Assembly: GCA_052180195.1 (NCBI GenBank)
Contig: CP197469.1
Length of the DNA stretch: 64,000 nt
Strand: one strand, 5' to 3'
DNA from: Gottfriedia sp002574545
Lineage (GTDB): Bacteria > Bacillota > Bacilli > Bacillales > Bacillaceae_G
Shown here piece after piece: positions 44,534 to 52,502 of this stretch (position 1 is its first letter; every line of letters starts with the position of its first letter). The position numbers and the translations under genes were made by a program. The notes under the pieces were generated by a model. That model was not told the DNA's origin, ran no database searches, and worked only from the letters and a program-made list of their open reading frames with translations.

Positions 44534-45769
44534 TTGAAAAATCTTTCATTTCGATTCTTAGTCTTTGGACAAACTTTAGCGAATGCCGGGGATGTTTTTT
44601 ATATAGTCGCTCTCATTTCCATTGTTTATGAGGTGACAAATTCGATGTTCTTTGTTTCGTTAGTTCCACTTTGTAATATGGTTTCGGGATTTTTGAGTAG
44701 TGTAATAGCGCCTTTGTTAATTGATAAATTCAATTTAAAGAAGATCCTATTCCTTTCACAACTTAATAAAACGCTTGTCTTACTTGTACTCACTCTCTTT
44801 ACGTCATTTTATGTGACAGATCGTTCGATTTATCTAATATTTATCATAGTTTTTGCTATTTCATTTTTAGATGGTTGGGCAAACCCCGCGAGTAGTGCTA
44901 TTATTCCAAGATTAGTTTCTGAAAAAGAGTTAATTAAAGCGAATAGTCTACTATCATCATTAAGTCAATTTATTCAATTAGCTGGTTGGGCAATAGGAGG
45001 AATATTAGTTGCTCTTCTCCATTCTAAAGGTTTATTTTGTTTAACATTTGCTCTCTATGTGTTATCAACGTACACAATCGCTTTAATAAAGTTGGAGAAT
45101 TCAAGTGATGAAAAAAATGAATCAAATAACAATAAAATATCTTCTATTGTAGAGGGATGGAAGTTAATTATTGAAAATAAGACCTTGCGTACAATACACT
45201 TATTAATTTTCCTTAGTGCAATAGCAAGTCCTGTTTGGGTTTCTGCTATTCTTTATCCATTTATTCTAAATCGATTAAATGCAGGAACGGAATGGTGGGG
45301 ATATATTAATACTTGTTTATTAATTGGTTTTTTTCTGGCAGGTATATACGGTTATAAACGATCGGAAATTCTAGAGAAGAAGATTTCATTTGTAATCATT
45401 TTAAGCAGTTTTTTTATTTTTGTATGTACCTTGGCGTTCGGGTTGAACACTATACCTTGGGTATCCCTAATATTCATCGCTATCTATGGTATCTTTCAAG
45501 AATTGAATAACATCTTTATTCATACACTTATTCAAAATATTGCTCAAGACAAGATTTTAGCAAAAGTTTATGCTGCTGAAGGTGCATTAATTATGATTAC
45601 TTTTGGTATCTCAACAATGGTAATGGGTGTAATTGGAGAATATTTTAGTAGTGTTGCTGTGTTCCTAGTCGCATCCTTCTTTTTATGCATATCCTTTACA
45701 GTTGCTTTTAAAATGAAAAAGCAACTATCATTAACTGTTATTGATAAAATTTCAAGTATGGATAATTAG
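44534..45769 (+). CDS. MFS efflux transporter (macrolide-efflux-like), attenuated
   Basis: A 411-residue transporter with about twelve helices, of the MFS_3/MefA-like group: FRFLVFGQTLANAGDVFYIVALISIVYEVTNSMFFVSL at the N-terminus, DGWANPASSAIIPRLVSEKELIKANSLLSSLSQ at the family motif A-like loop (about residues 116-148). TTG 44534 is taken because AAAGGGG lies 9 bases upstream; a TTG at 44525 is inside that SD. An SD-sequestering leader precedes it, so expression is probably induced by a translation-inhibiting drug (inference). Cargo of the transposon, not part of its recombination module. Substrate unknown. Confidence 0.85.
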   Translation: MKNLSFRFLVFGQTLANAGDVFYIVALISIVYEVTNSMFFVSLVPLCNMVSGFLSSVIAPLLIDKFNLKKILFLSQLNKTLVLLVLTLFTSFYVTDRSIYLIFIIVFAISFLDGWANPASSAIIPRLVSEKELIKANSLLSSLSQFIQLAGWAIGGILVALLHSKGLFCLTFALYVLSTYTIALIKLENSSDEKNESNNNKISSIVEGWKLIIENKTLRTIHLLIFLSAIASPVWVSAILYPFILNRLNAGTEWWGYINTCLLIGFFLAGIYGYKRSEILEKKISFVIILSSFFIFVCTLAFGLNTIPWVSLIFIAIYGIFQELNNIFIHTLIQNIAQDKILAKVYAAEGALIMITFGISTMVMGVIGEYFSSVAVFLVASFFLCISFTVAFKMKKQLSLTVIDKISSMDN

Positions 45770-45782
45770 AGCTAGTTAGACT

Positions 45783-45823
45783 AAATAAAGAACAACTATT
45801 GGTATTAGTTGTTCTTTATTTTC
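45783..45823 (+). terminator. Terminator after the first pump
   Basis: ATAAAGAACAACTA/TAGTTGTTCTTTAT with a 7-base loop, followed by TTTTC. Confidence 0.85.
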
Positions 45824-45826
45824 TTT

Positions 45827-45866
45827 TTTCTTAAGTAACTAACGCTTGCGTTAGTTACTTAAGAAA
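45827..45866. repeat. Perfect 40-bp palindrome
   Basis: Arms of 19 bases (45827-45845 and 45848-45866) with only two bases between; core GTAACTAACGC/GCGTTAGTTAC. It lies between convergent genes but has no T-run on either side, so it is not a typical terminator. On the minus strand it comes 6 bases after the stop of the zincin gene. Confidence 0.8.
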
Positions 45867-45871
45867 TGGTA

Positions 45872-47071
45872 CTAATTTACATATAAATAAATAGCATTTT
45901 CCTTTTTTCTAAACCTTCCTTTTATTACTCCTATACCATCAACTGTAATAGCATCAATTTTTGCAATGGGAATATTTTTTAATATCATATGTAATCTAAC
46001 TATATTTTGAATTCCGCCTTTCCAATATGTAATAACAGGTTGTTGAATAAGATAGTCTTCATTGTTAATTCTTACTTGAATAACATTCTTGTGTAAAAGT
46101 CTATCTTCAAATGGAACGATATTCATCGGATCAAAAGATTTTGCAGTTATTTCACCTTCAATAAATAGATGAATTCCTTTTTGTTGCTCAAAATTTTCAA
46201 ATCTTTTTTTTCTACTTTGCATAGCAAAATTTATTACTGCGTCTGTTTCGGGAGTTATTTCTACCTCACTTACTTTTACAGTTCCATCGGAAAACTGCTT
46301 TAATAAATCGTATAGTGTTTCTTCTTTATTCCAAAAACTTTCTTTCCAACTTGGTGAAAACTCATCAAGTAATAAACACATAAATAATCCAGAACTATAA
46401 CAACTCTTTCGGATATCTGACGTGGATTCGTATTTGTCTATAAGGTGTTGTCCATATTTTTTTAGAACTGAATTGTATGAATTTGGGCTTTTTTCCGAGT
46501 AAGCCTTTAGCTCAACATACCACGCAGGTCCTTCAATTGTTTCAATTAGATGTTCGTACTCTAGATGATCCTTGATTATGGTAGCTCTTTTTTCTCTAAA
46601 TGCTATGAAAGTATTAAGATATTGTTTCTTATTAATAATATTATTTTCTAACACTGCGCTAAAAAGGCTAGCTCTTTCCTGATTTCGTAATTCCACATTT
46701 TCTTTTAATAAGGGATAAGTGATTCCCATTGTTTCATTCGCAAACCTTTTTTCACCCTTTACATATTGAAAACCGTGAAATAATTCGTGTACAAGAATAG
46801 AAAATAAACTTCCATAGTCCTCATACAATTCGAGATCTACAATTGCTGTTGGATAATCATCATAAAGAATAAGTGTACAACCATTATATTGTTCATCTCG
46901 CTGTAAAATTTGATATTGATTTTGTTGAGTTTTCGTCATTCTAGGATGGTTGAAAAGATACACATAACTATTATCATACAATGCGTAAGCAACTGATTCA
47001 AAACCTGCCCAATAATTATTAAAATTTGCATTTACTAATTCTTGGGCAATTTTATTAAGATTTTTATTCAT
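45872..47071 (-). CDS. HExxH zincin-like protein of unknown family
   Basis: A 399-residue protein without signal peptide or membrane span. SLFSILVHELFHGFQYVKG contains HELFH (about residues 95-99), the zinc-metallopeptidase motif, within a hydrophobic helix; glutamates in ENVELRNQERASLF, about 30-35 residues later, could supply the third ligand as in gluzincins. The C-terminal 130 residues look beta-rich (VIQVRINNEDYLIQQPVITYWKGG). Encoded opposite to the two flanking MFS pumps. Could be a drug- or peptide-modifying hydrolase or a toxin-processing protease; not recognised. Start ATG 47071 after AAGGGTG; a GTG 9 bases upstream is in frame. Confidence 0.65.
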   Translation of the reverse strand: MNKNLNKIAQELVNANFNNYWAGFESVAYALYDNSYVYLFNHPRMTKTQQNQYQILQRDEQYNGCTLILYDDYPTAIVDLELYEDYGSLFSILVHELFHGFQYVKGEKRFANETMGITYPLLKENVELRNQERASLFSAVLENNIINKKQYLNTFIAFREKRATIIKDHLEYEHLIETIEGPAWYVELKAYSEKSPNSYNSVLKKYGQHLIDKYESTSDIRKSCYSSGLFMCLLLDEFSPSWKESFWNKEETLYDLLKQFSDGTVKVSEVEITPETDAVINFAMQSRKKRFENFEQQKGIHLFIEGEITAKSFDPMNIVPFEDRLLHKNVIQVRINNEDYLIQQPVITYWKGGIQNIVRLHMILKNIPIAKIDAITVDGIGVIKGRFRKKENAIYLYVN

Positions 47072-47148
47072 CCCCTTCACCCTTATACAAAAAATCTATT
47101 ATATTTAGATTCTCTTAGAGATAAAAAATTTCCTTTTTTTAAGACGAG

Positions 47149-47182
47149 CTTATACACCTAATTGGCAGATTAGTTGTATAAG
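47149..47182. promoter_or_regulatory. Inverted repeat between divergent cargo genes
   Basis: CTTATACACCTAAT and ATTAGTTGTATAAG (13 of 14 paired) around TGGCAG, midway between the divergent zincin and second pump genes. Candidate operator or leader hairpin. Confidence 0.45.
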
Positions 47183-47269
47183 GTAATATGTACCTGTTAA
47201 GTATCTTTATATTCTAATAATTATGATAAAATAAATTAGTAAGATTTGGTAAAAGTTAGGAGGGTGAAA

Positions 47270-48496
47270 ATGAGTCAGTGGAAAGAGCAATCTTTATTAA
47301 TTATTGGAATTGGAATTTCCAATCTTGGTAACTGGATTTATTTAATTGCATTAAATATTGCGATTCTAAATTTAACTGGTTCTGCTTCGGCGGTAGCAGG
47401 AATTTATGTTATTAGACCGATTGCAACTCTATTAACGAATACTTGGTCGGGAAGTATTATTGATCGAGTAAACAAGAGAAAAATCTTGATAACTGTTGAT
47501 CTTATTCGAGGTAGTTTGATTTTTGTCATTCCATTCTTGACTTCAATTTGGAGTATTTATGGTTTTTTATTAGTAATAGGTATTTTTAGTTCGTTTTTTG
47601 GTCCAAGTTCAAACGTTTATATAACTAAGTTAATACCTTCCGAGAAAAAACAACGGTTTAATTCATTAATGAGTATGACGGGTTCGGGTGCATTCTTACT
47701 CGGTCCTGCTCTTGCAGGAATCCTGATTATGACTGTCGGAACAGATTTATGTATCTTCATTAATGCACTCAGCTTTTTTGTATGTGCTTTTTGTATTTAC
47801 CTGCTACCAAATATTGATGTAAACACTGCTGGTTCAAGGAAAGTAGTTAGAATGAAAACACTAATTAATGACTGGAAAGTTGTTATTGAATTTGCGAAAG
47901 CTTCAAAGTTTTTTATTCTAATATTTTTACTATTTCAAGGAGCATTATTAATAGGATTCGCATTAGATTCACAAGAAGCTACTTTTATTAAACAGCATTT
48001 ACATTTAACGGATCGAGACTATGGATTTATTACAAGTGTAACAGGAATAGGTTCCTTAGCTGGTTCTTTTCTAGCAACGTTATTTTCAGAAAAAGTTTCC
48101 ATTCGAATTTACACTGCATTTGGAATGCTATTTACAACTATTTTTTATTTTTCTTTTTATTCTTCAGTAGGATTATTCAGTGCAAGTATTTCCTTCATAC
48201 TTTTAGGATTTTTTATGTCTTTTACAAATTCAGGCTTTGCTACATTTTTTCAAAAATATGTACCTACTGAGATAATGGGGAGATTCGGTAGTTTATCAGA
48301 TATGTTCCTTGGTATGATTCAAATTGGTTTAACGCTACTATTAGGATTTTTTGCAGAAGTTTTTTCATTACAACAGGTTTGTTTAATTTTTAGTGGTACA
48401 AGTATTCTTGTGAGTTTAATTCTAATTTTTAGAATGTTTTTTTCTCAAAATACAATAATATCAACCGATAAACAAAAATTACATAAAAGCAACTAA
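47270..48496 (+). CDS. MFS efflux transporter, second pump of the cargo
   Basis: A 408-residue transporter with about twelve helices, same MFS_3/MefA-like group as the first pump but diverged: LLIIGIGISNLGNWIYLIALNIAILNLTGSASAVAGIYVIRPIATLL, SGSIIDRVNKRKILITVDLIRG (motif A), FFGPSSNVYITKLIPSEKKQRFNSLMSMTGSGAFLLGPALAGIL. ATG 47270 is preceded by AGGAGGGTG. No start-stop leader is found here; the region before it has a 14-bp inverted repeat. It diverges from the zincin gene and closes the cargo. Substrate unknown; the pair of pumps with a hydrolase suggests a resistance or peptide-immunity unit. Confidence 0.85.
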   Translation: MSQWKEQSLLIIGIGISNLGNWIYLIALNIAILNLTGSASAVAGIYVIRPIATLLTNTWSGSIIDRVNKRKILITVDLIRGSLIFVIPFLTSIWSIYGFLLVIGIFSSFFGPSSNVYITKLIPSEKKQRFNSLMSMTGSGAFLLGPALAGILIMTVGTDLCIFINALSFFVCAFCIYLLPNIDVNTAGSRKVVRMKTLINDWKVVIEFAKASKFFILIFLLFQGALLIGFALDSQEATFIKQHLHLTDRDYGFITSVTGIGSLAGSFLATLFSEKVSIRIYTAFGMLFTTIFYFSFYSSVGLFSASISFILLGFFMSFTNSGFATFFQKYVPTEIMGRFGSLSDMFLGMIQIGLTLLLGFFAEVFSLQQVCLIFSGTSILVSLILIFRMFFSQNTIISTDKQKLHKSN

Positions 48497-48524
48497 TAAA
48501 CTTATGCAACTAACACAGTGAGTT

Positions 48525-48556
48525 ACTACAACAACATTACAACTTGTTGTTGTAGT
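48525..48556. repeat. Inverted repeat at the right end of the transposon
   Basis: ACTACAACAAC/GTTGTTGTAGT (perfect 11 bp, loop of 10). Its right half is part of the 15-bp motif shared with the left end. Confidence 0.6.
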
Positions 48557-48570
48557 AAATTGTAGTACAA

Positions 48571-48618
48571 AAAAAGGATAGATAGAGCATATATTATTCT
48601 GCTCATCAATCCTTTTTT
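48571..48618. terminator. Terminator just inside the right end
   Basis: AAAAAGGAT...GAGCA / TGCTC...AATCCTTTTTT; long stem with bulges. Mirrors the terminator at the left end. Confidence 0.7.
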
Positions 48619-48630
48619 AATTTACTCTTA

Positions 48631-48649
48631 TAATGTCTGACATTAAATA
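48631..48649. repeat. Right terminal near-palindrome
   Basis: TAATGTCTGACATTAAATA; partner of 39621-39641. The first sequence outside the element is AT-rich with no gene until 48799. Confidence 0.5.
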
Positions 48650-48798
48650 AAAATATAATATTATTAAGGGTTTCACGAAATATCTTGACTTTTAATGAAA
48701 CATTGCGCCCTGACTTTATTTATGTTTTATTAATTTAAAAGTAATTCATTACTTTTTAGGAAAACCACCTCATATAATTAGAATGAGGAGGGATCTGG

Positions 48799-49098
48799 AT
48801 GGAGAACGTCGATTTTCATATACTTCAATGGTTTTTTGGTACTACACCGATTCTTGGTTTAACATTCATGATGTTTATTGCCTCATTGATTGGCAAACGC
48901 CTCACTTTACCAATTATTACAGTTATCGTAACATCATGCTTATGGTTTATTTGGAAATCGCTACCAAACGATATTTGGCATCGTATGGGGGCAGTTGGTG
49001 ATGTTGGACTTTACCAACATATAATATTTGCACTAATCCTTGGTTTTGCTACATCAAGTATTATAGGATCATTTCAAAAAACTCATCCTGCTAAATAA
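48799..49098 (+). CDS. Small membrane protein, 99 aa
   Basis: ATG preceded by GGAGGGATCTGG. The product has three hydrophobic segments (TPILGLTFMMFIASLIG, LPIITVIVTSCLWFIW and YQHIIFALILGFATSSIIGSF), so it spans the membrane three times with a short polar C-terminus. I do not recognise a family; single gene just outside the transposon, followed by a hairpin (49172-49202) with T-run. An overlapping frame from 48783 is a shadow. Confidence 0.72.
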   Translation: MENVDFHILQWFFGTTPILGLTFMMFIASLIGKRLTLPIITVIVTSCLWFIWKSLPNDIWHRMGAVGDVGLYQHIIFALILGFATSSIIGSFQKTHPAK

Positions 49099-49171
49099 TA
49101 TTAACATTAAATAGATCACCATTTTAAAAGCAATCAATGATTTTAGATTGAAGAATATAAATTACTAATAA

Positions 49172-49206
49172 TGATGAGCTTCTCTAAAAAGAGGCTCCTT
49201 TTTTAT
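49172..49206 (+). terminator. Terminator
   Basis: GAGC..CTCT/AGAG..GCTC stem with a two-base bulge, followed by six T. Confidence 0.6.
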
Positions 49207-49262
49207 TTTTACGAATTGAAAGCGAATTCATGAAAAAGAAACAAATATAATAAAAAAATCAT

Positions 49263-49293
49263 TTGACTCTCCCCTTGGAGGAGGCTTTACATT
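49263..49293 (+). promoter_or_regulatory. BmrR-type MerR operator/promoter of bmr
   Basis: TTGACT (49263-49268) and TACATT (49288-49293) are separated by 19 bases, the long spacing typical for MerR-family-activated promoters. The spacer CTCCCCTTGGAGGAG is a dyad nearly identical to the known B. subtilis bmr operator. Binding of drug-loaded BmrR would untwist the spacer and activate transcription. Confidence 0.88.
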
Positions 49294-49328
49294 ATGTTTT
49301 GTAGAGTTTTAAAAGGAGTTGAGTTAAA

Positions 49329-50492
49329 ATGAAAAAACAAAACATCATGTTAACTTTAGTATTAATTAATTTGTTTATTATATTTTTAGGAATCGGTTTA
49401 GTGATTCCAGTAACACCTTCAATTATGAATGAGCTAAATATATCTGGTACAATTGTCGGCTATATGGTAGCTGCATTTGCTATTACCCAATTATTTTTTT
49501 CACCAATTGCAGGTCGCTGGGTAGACCAGTTCGGTCGTAAAAATATGATACTAATCGGTTTAATAATCTTTAGTATCTCAGAGTTTTTATTCGGAATGGG
49601 TAAAACGATAGAGGTTCTTTTTATTTCACGTATGCTAGGTGGCATAAGTGCGGCATTCATAATGCCAGCTGTAACAGCATTTATCGCAGATGTTACAACA
49701 GTCGATACGAGAGCAAAAGCACTTGGCTATATGTCAGCTGCCATTTCAACAGGTTTTATTGTAGGACCAGGAATTGGAGGATTTTTAGCAGAGTATGGTC
49801 CACGTATCCCGTTTTTCTTTGCAGCAGGATTGGCGATATTCGCATGGATATTATCAATTACACTCCTTCCAGAGCCAGAACGATATCAAGAAAATATTGA
49901 AGAAAAAGGACAAAAACCAGGATTCAAACGTATTTTTGCACCGATGTATTTTATCTCGTTTATGGTAATATTCATTTCACAATTTGGTTTGTCTGCTTTC
50001 GAATCATTGTTTTCACTGTTCACAAATCATAAATTTGATTTTGCACCAAAAGACATAGCAATCATGATTACTGGCGGAGGGATTGTTGGTGCGATTGCTC
50101 AAGTAGTATTATTTGATCGATTAACAAAATGGATGGGTGAAATTCGACTTATCCGATATAGTTTAATTCTTTCTACAATACTAGTGTTCTTAATGACAAT
50201 TGTAAGCTCATACTTTACGATTTTACTTGTAACAATTACAGTATTTTTAGGTTTTGATTTAATGCGTCCAGCTGTGACTACTTATTTATCTAAAATTGCT
50301 GGTAATGAACAGGGCTTTGTAGGCGGAATGAATTCGATGTTTACTAGTTTTGGAAATGTAATCGGACCTATAATAGGTGGAATCTTATTTGATATAGACT
50401 TAAACTATCCATTTTATTTTGCAACAGTCTTATTAGCGAGTGGCGTTGGTTTAACAATCGCTTGGAAAATGCCAGTCTATCGAACAGCATAA
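49329..50492 (+). CDS. bmr: Multidrug efflux MFS transporter Bmr/NorA-like
   Basis: A 387-residue, twelve-helix H+-coupled drug exporter. LINLFIIFLGIGLVIPVTPSIMNEL (first helix), motif A GRWVDQFGRKN, motif C-type GFIVGPGIGGFLAEYG (about 140-156) and the family pattern SRMLGGISAAFIMPAVTAFIAD agree with Bmr/Blt/NorA. SD AAAGGAGTTGAG. Preceded by a MerR-type promoter and followed by its bmrR regulator, as in B. subtilis. Confidence 0.93.
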   Translation: MKKQNIMLTLVLINLFIIFLGIGLVIPVTPSIMNELNISGTIVGYMVAAFAITQLFFSPIAGRWVDQFGRKNMILIGLIIFSISEFLFGMGKTIEVLFISRMLGGISAAFIMPAVTAFIADVTTVDTRAKALGYMSAAISTGFIVGPGIGGFLAEYGPRIPFFFAAGLAIFAWILSITLLPEPERYQENIEEKGQKPGFKRIFAPMYFISFMVIFISQFGLSAFESLFSLFTNHKFDFAPKDIAIMITGGGIVGAIAQVVLFDRLTKWMGEIRLIRYSLILSTILVFLMTIVSSYFTILLVTITVFLGFDLMRPAVTTYLSKIAGNEQGFVGGMNSMFTSFGNVIGPIIGGILFDIDLNYPFYFATVLLASGVGLTIAWKMPVYRTA

Positions 50493-50501
50493 TTAATATA
50501 A

Positions 50502-50544
50502 AAAAGCGTATTCTTTATTTTCGAATAAAGAATATGCTGCTTTT
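50502..50544 (+). terminator. Hairpin between bmr and bmrR
   Basis: Long stem AAAGCGTATTCTTTATT / AATAAAGAATATGCTGCTTT with TTCG loop. It may partly terminate bmr transcription and keep bmrR low. Confidence 0.65.
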
Positions 50545-50573
50545 GATAAAATAAGAATGTGGAGGTGAATTAA

Positions 50574-51422
50574 GTGAAGGAAAAACTATATACAATAGGT
50601 GAAGTCTCTAAATTAGTAAATATTTCGATAAAAGCACTCCGATATTATGATAAAATCAATTTATTTAAACCAGCGTATGTCGATCCAGATACGAATTACA
50701 GGTATTATAAAGACTCACAAATTCATCTTCTCGATTTAATTAAATCATTGAAATATATTGGGACACCGTTAGAAGAAATGAAAGAAGTACAAACGTTAAA
50801 AAGGGATGAATTTTTCGCCTTTTTAACAGAACAAGAAAAGATTGTAAGAGAAAAGATTGATTCATTAATCGAAATTGAAAAAATTATCGCGAATGCAAAA
50901 AAAGGATTGCAAAAGCAAAAGGATTACCCTCTATTTGGTGAAGTGTTTTTTTCGTATGAAGAAGAAATGCAAATCATTCAAACAAAGGCTATTGGGATTG
51001 ACCCGAAAAATATTTTAAACGCTTCATACAGTAAATTGAAAAAATTTGCTGCATCGACAGAAGGTTTTAGGAACAATGGGTATGGTGCAATTGTGCCATA
51101 TAAGTCTTATACCCATATTAATGAAGTTACCTATCAATATTTATTTACACCCGTATTAACAAAAAAACAAACTACTTTGCTATTACCAGGTACCGAGGTA
51201 TCAACCATCCCCGAAGGAAAATACATCTGTATAACTTATAAGAGTGTATCAACTGATGATTATTTTAAAAACTTACAAAGACTTATTCACTATATAGACA
51301 AACATCAACTAACAGTTAAAAGTGATATCTATGAGTCAATAATACATAATAATTATTCGCCGAATCAAAAAGAAGAATTTTTGATTGAAATGAGAGTATT
51401 GGTCGATGATGAAACAGAATAA
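50574..51422 (+). CDS. bmrR: MerR family multidrug-sensing activator BmrR
   Basis: A 282-residue regulator. N-terminal MerR winged helix (YTIGEVSKLVNISIKALRYYDKINLFKPAYVDPDTNYRYY, residues 6-45), a long coiled-coil dimer helix (about 75-115) and a GyrI-like drug-binding domain (about 120-280) with aromatic residues lining the pocket. It binds cationic lipophilic drugs and activates bmr. GTG start, with GGAGGTG 7-8 bases upstream; 81 bases after bmr, in the same order as in B. subtilis. Confidence 0.92.
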   Translation: MKEKLYTIGEVSKLVNISIKALRYYDKINLFKPAYVDPDTNYRYYKDSQIHLLDLIKSLKYIGTPLEEMKEVQTLKRDEFFAFLTEQEKIVREKIDSLIEIEKIIANAKKGLQKQKDYPLFGEVFFSYEEEMQIIQTKAIGIDPKNILNASYSKLKKFAASTEGFRNNGYGAIVPYKSYTHINEVTYQYLFTPVLTKKQTTLLLPGTEVSTIPEGKYICITYKSVSTDDYFKNLQRLIHYIDKHQLTVKSDIYESIIHNNYSPNQKEEFLIEMRVLVDDETE

Positions 51423-51488
51423 TTAGAAAAAATAGTATCCTTAATAGCTCATAAATAAAAGAGCGAGCAATCATAATGATTTTTAAAC

Positions 51489-51514
51489 AGACTCTTTAAA
51501 GAGTCTTTTTTTAT
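51489..51514 (+). terminator. Terminator after bmrR
   Basis: AGACTCTTTAAAGAGTCT followed by seven T. Confidence 0.85.
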
Positions 51515-51685
51515 TTTTATGGTCCAACAATAAAATTATTTAATATAAAAATTAATTTATTGAATAAAAGAAGGGGGATTTATATAAAAATTAAATTTTC
51601 TAGTTCATCGAATCAATTTTATTAATATTTAAGTTTAACATTTTAATATTTTTATTAATTTTTATAAATAATTTTAAATTAGTGT

Positions 51686-51713
51686 TTGAAAAAATGAATT
51701 TTTAGTGTATGAT
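51686..51713 (+). promoter_or_regulatory. Promoter of the DUF2089 operon
   Basis: TTGAAA (51686-51691) and TATGAT (51708-51713) at 16-base spacing. The -10 covers an in-frame upstream ATG (51709), which supports the later ATG 51742 as the start. Confidence 0.55.
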
Positions 51714-51741
51714 AAGATTAAATATAAGAAAGGAGAATAGT

Positions 51742-52113
51742 ATGTCGTATCCTTTACTCACTAATTGTCCTGTATGCAGCAAGTCACTTAAAATTACTAA
51801 GCTTCATTGTAAGCATTGTCAGACAACGATTGAAAATGAATTTGAGGTATCAAAATTAGCGGCTTTAGGGCAAGAACAACTCCATTTTATTGAGATCTTT
51901 CTTAAATGCCGCGGAAATATCAAAGAGGTTGAAAAGGAACTAGGAATTTCTTATCCGACCGTCAGGGGAAAATTAGATGAAATAATCTCTACCCTAGGAT
52001 ATTCCACTCAGAAGAAACCAGAAATAGATAAATCGAAAATTGTTACTTTATTGGAAAAAGGCGAAATTACAGCCGAAAAAGCCATTCAATTATTAAAAGA
52101 GGGGGACTTTTAA
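51742..52113 (+). CDS. DUF2089 family protein (zinc ribbon plus HTH)
   Basis: A 123-residue regulator-like protein. CPVCSKSLKITKLHCKHC (residues 8-25) is a four-cysteine zinc ribbon; QLHFIEIFLKCRGNIKEVEKELGISYPTVRGKLDEII (about 45-81) is a helix-turn-helix; the C-terminus ILLEKGEITAEKAIQLL-type segment (VTLLEKGEITAEKAIQLLKEGD) is a SHOCT-like helix. Overlaps the next ORF (TAATG). Likely a DNA-binding regulator of its own operon; SD AAAGGAG precedes ATG 51742. Confidence 0.85.
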   Translation: MSYPLLTNCPVCSKSLKITKLHCKHCQTTIENEFEVSKLAALGQEQLHFIEIFLKCRGNIKEVEKELGISYPTVRGKLDEIISTLGYSTQKKPEIDKSKIVTLLEKGEITAEKAIQLLKEGDF

Positions 52114-52499
52114 TGAAAGACGAGATTTCAAGAATCTTAACGCTTATGGAAGAAGGAAAGATTGATAAGGATAAAGCAAGTGAATTAATTAATATTTTAC
52201 AAGATAAAAATCAGCCAGAACGTATAACACTAAAAAAAGAACCATATGGAAATAAAATATTAAAGATTCGTGTCAACTCTGAAGTAGGAGATAATGTTAA
52301 TGTTAATTTGCCAATTAATCTCGTGAAGGCAGTTTTAAAAGTAGGTACAAATATTGCTGAAAAAATACCAGAAGCTGAAAAATATATAAAAGATATTAAC
52401 GTTGATCTGTTAATTGAGGCAATCGAAAACGAAATGGTCGGACAAATCGTTGACATCACTTCATCAAACGGCGATAAAGTTTTTGTTGTGATTGAGTAG
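52113..52499 (+). CDS. SHOCT-like domain protein, 128 aa
   Basis: Starts within the stop of the DUF2089 gene (TAATG), so translationally coupled. The N-terminus (ISRILTLMEEGKIDKDKASELINIL, residues 5-29) is a SHOCT-like helix hairpin, the same motif as at the end of the previous protein. The rest (LKIRVNSEVGDNVNVNLPINLVKAVLKVGTNIAEKIPEAEKYI) resembles the N-terminal part of YvlB-like proteins, which are linked to envelope stress. No transmembrane segment. Possible antagonist or partner of the DUF2089 regulator (inference). Confidence 0.78.
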   Translation: MKDEISRILTLMEEGKIDKDKASELINILQDKNQPERITLKKEPYGNKILKIRVNSEVGDNVNVNLPINLVKAVLKVGTNIAEKIPEAEKYIKDINVDLLIEAIENEMVGQIVDITSSNGDKVFVVIE

Positions 52500-52502
52500 A
52501 TT

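Larger units (their letters stand above)
39621..48653. mobile_element. Tn554-like transposon with two MFS pumps and a zincin-like protein as cargo
   Basis: The segment holds a Tn554-type transposition module (HTH protein, two large tyrosine recombinases, TnpC-like protein, 39818-44339) and a cargo (44534-48496). Both ends have the same order from outside to inside: a near-palindrome (TTTAATGTCACACATTA at 39621-39637; its inverse with one mismatch at 48631-48647), a terminator hairpin (39648-39681; 48571-48618) and a 15-bp inverted motif (39708-39722; 48546-48560, 14 of 15). Known Tn554 elements lack long terminal inverted repeats and insert without target duplication, so the exact borders here are inferred. 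Confidence 0.7.

Noticed and set aside
44534..48496. The two cargo pumps as halves of an ABC exporter
   Set aside because: No ATPase motifs; both have twelve helices and MFS motif A loops.
48783..49001. 72-codon frame starting in the SD region of the 99-aa membrane gene
   Set aside because: Its start lies within the GGAGGG used by the gene at 48799 in another frame; translation has no membrane pattern.
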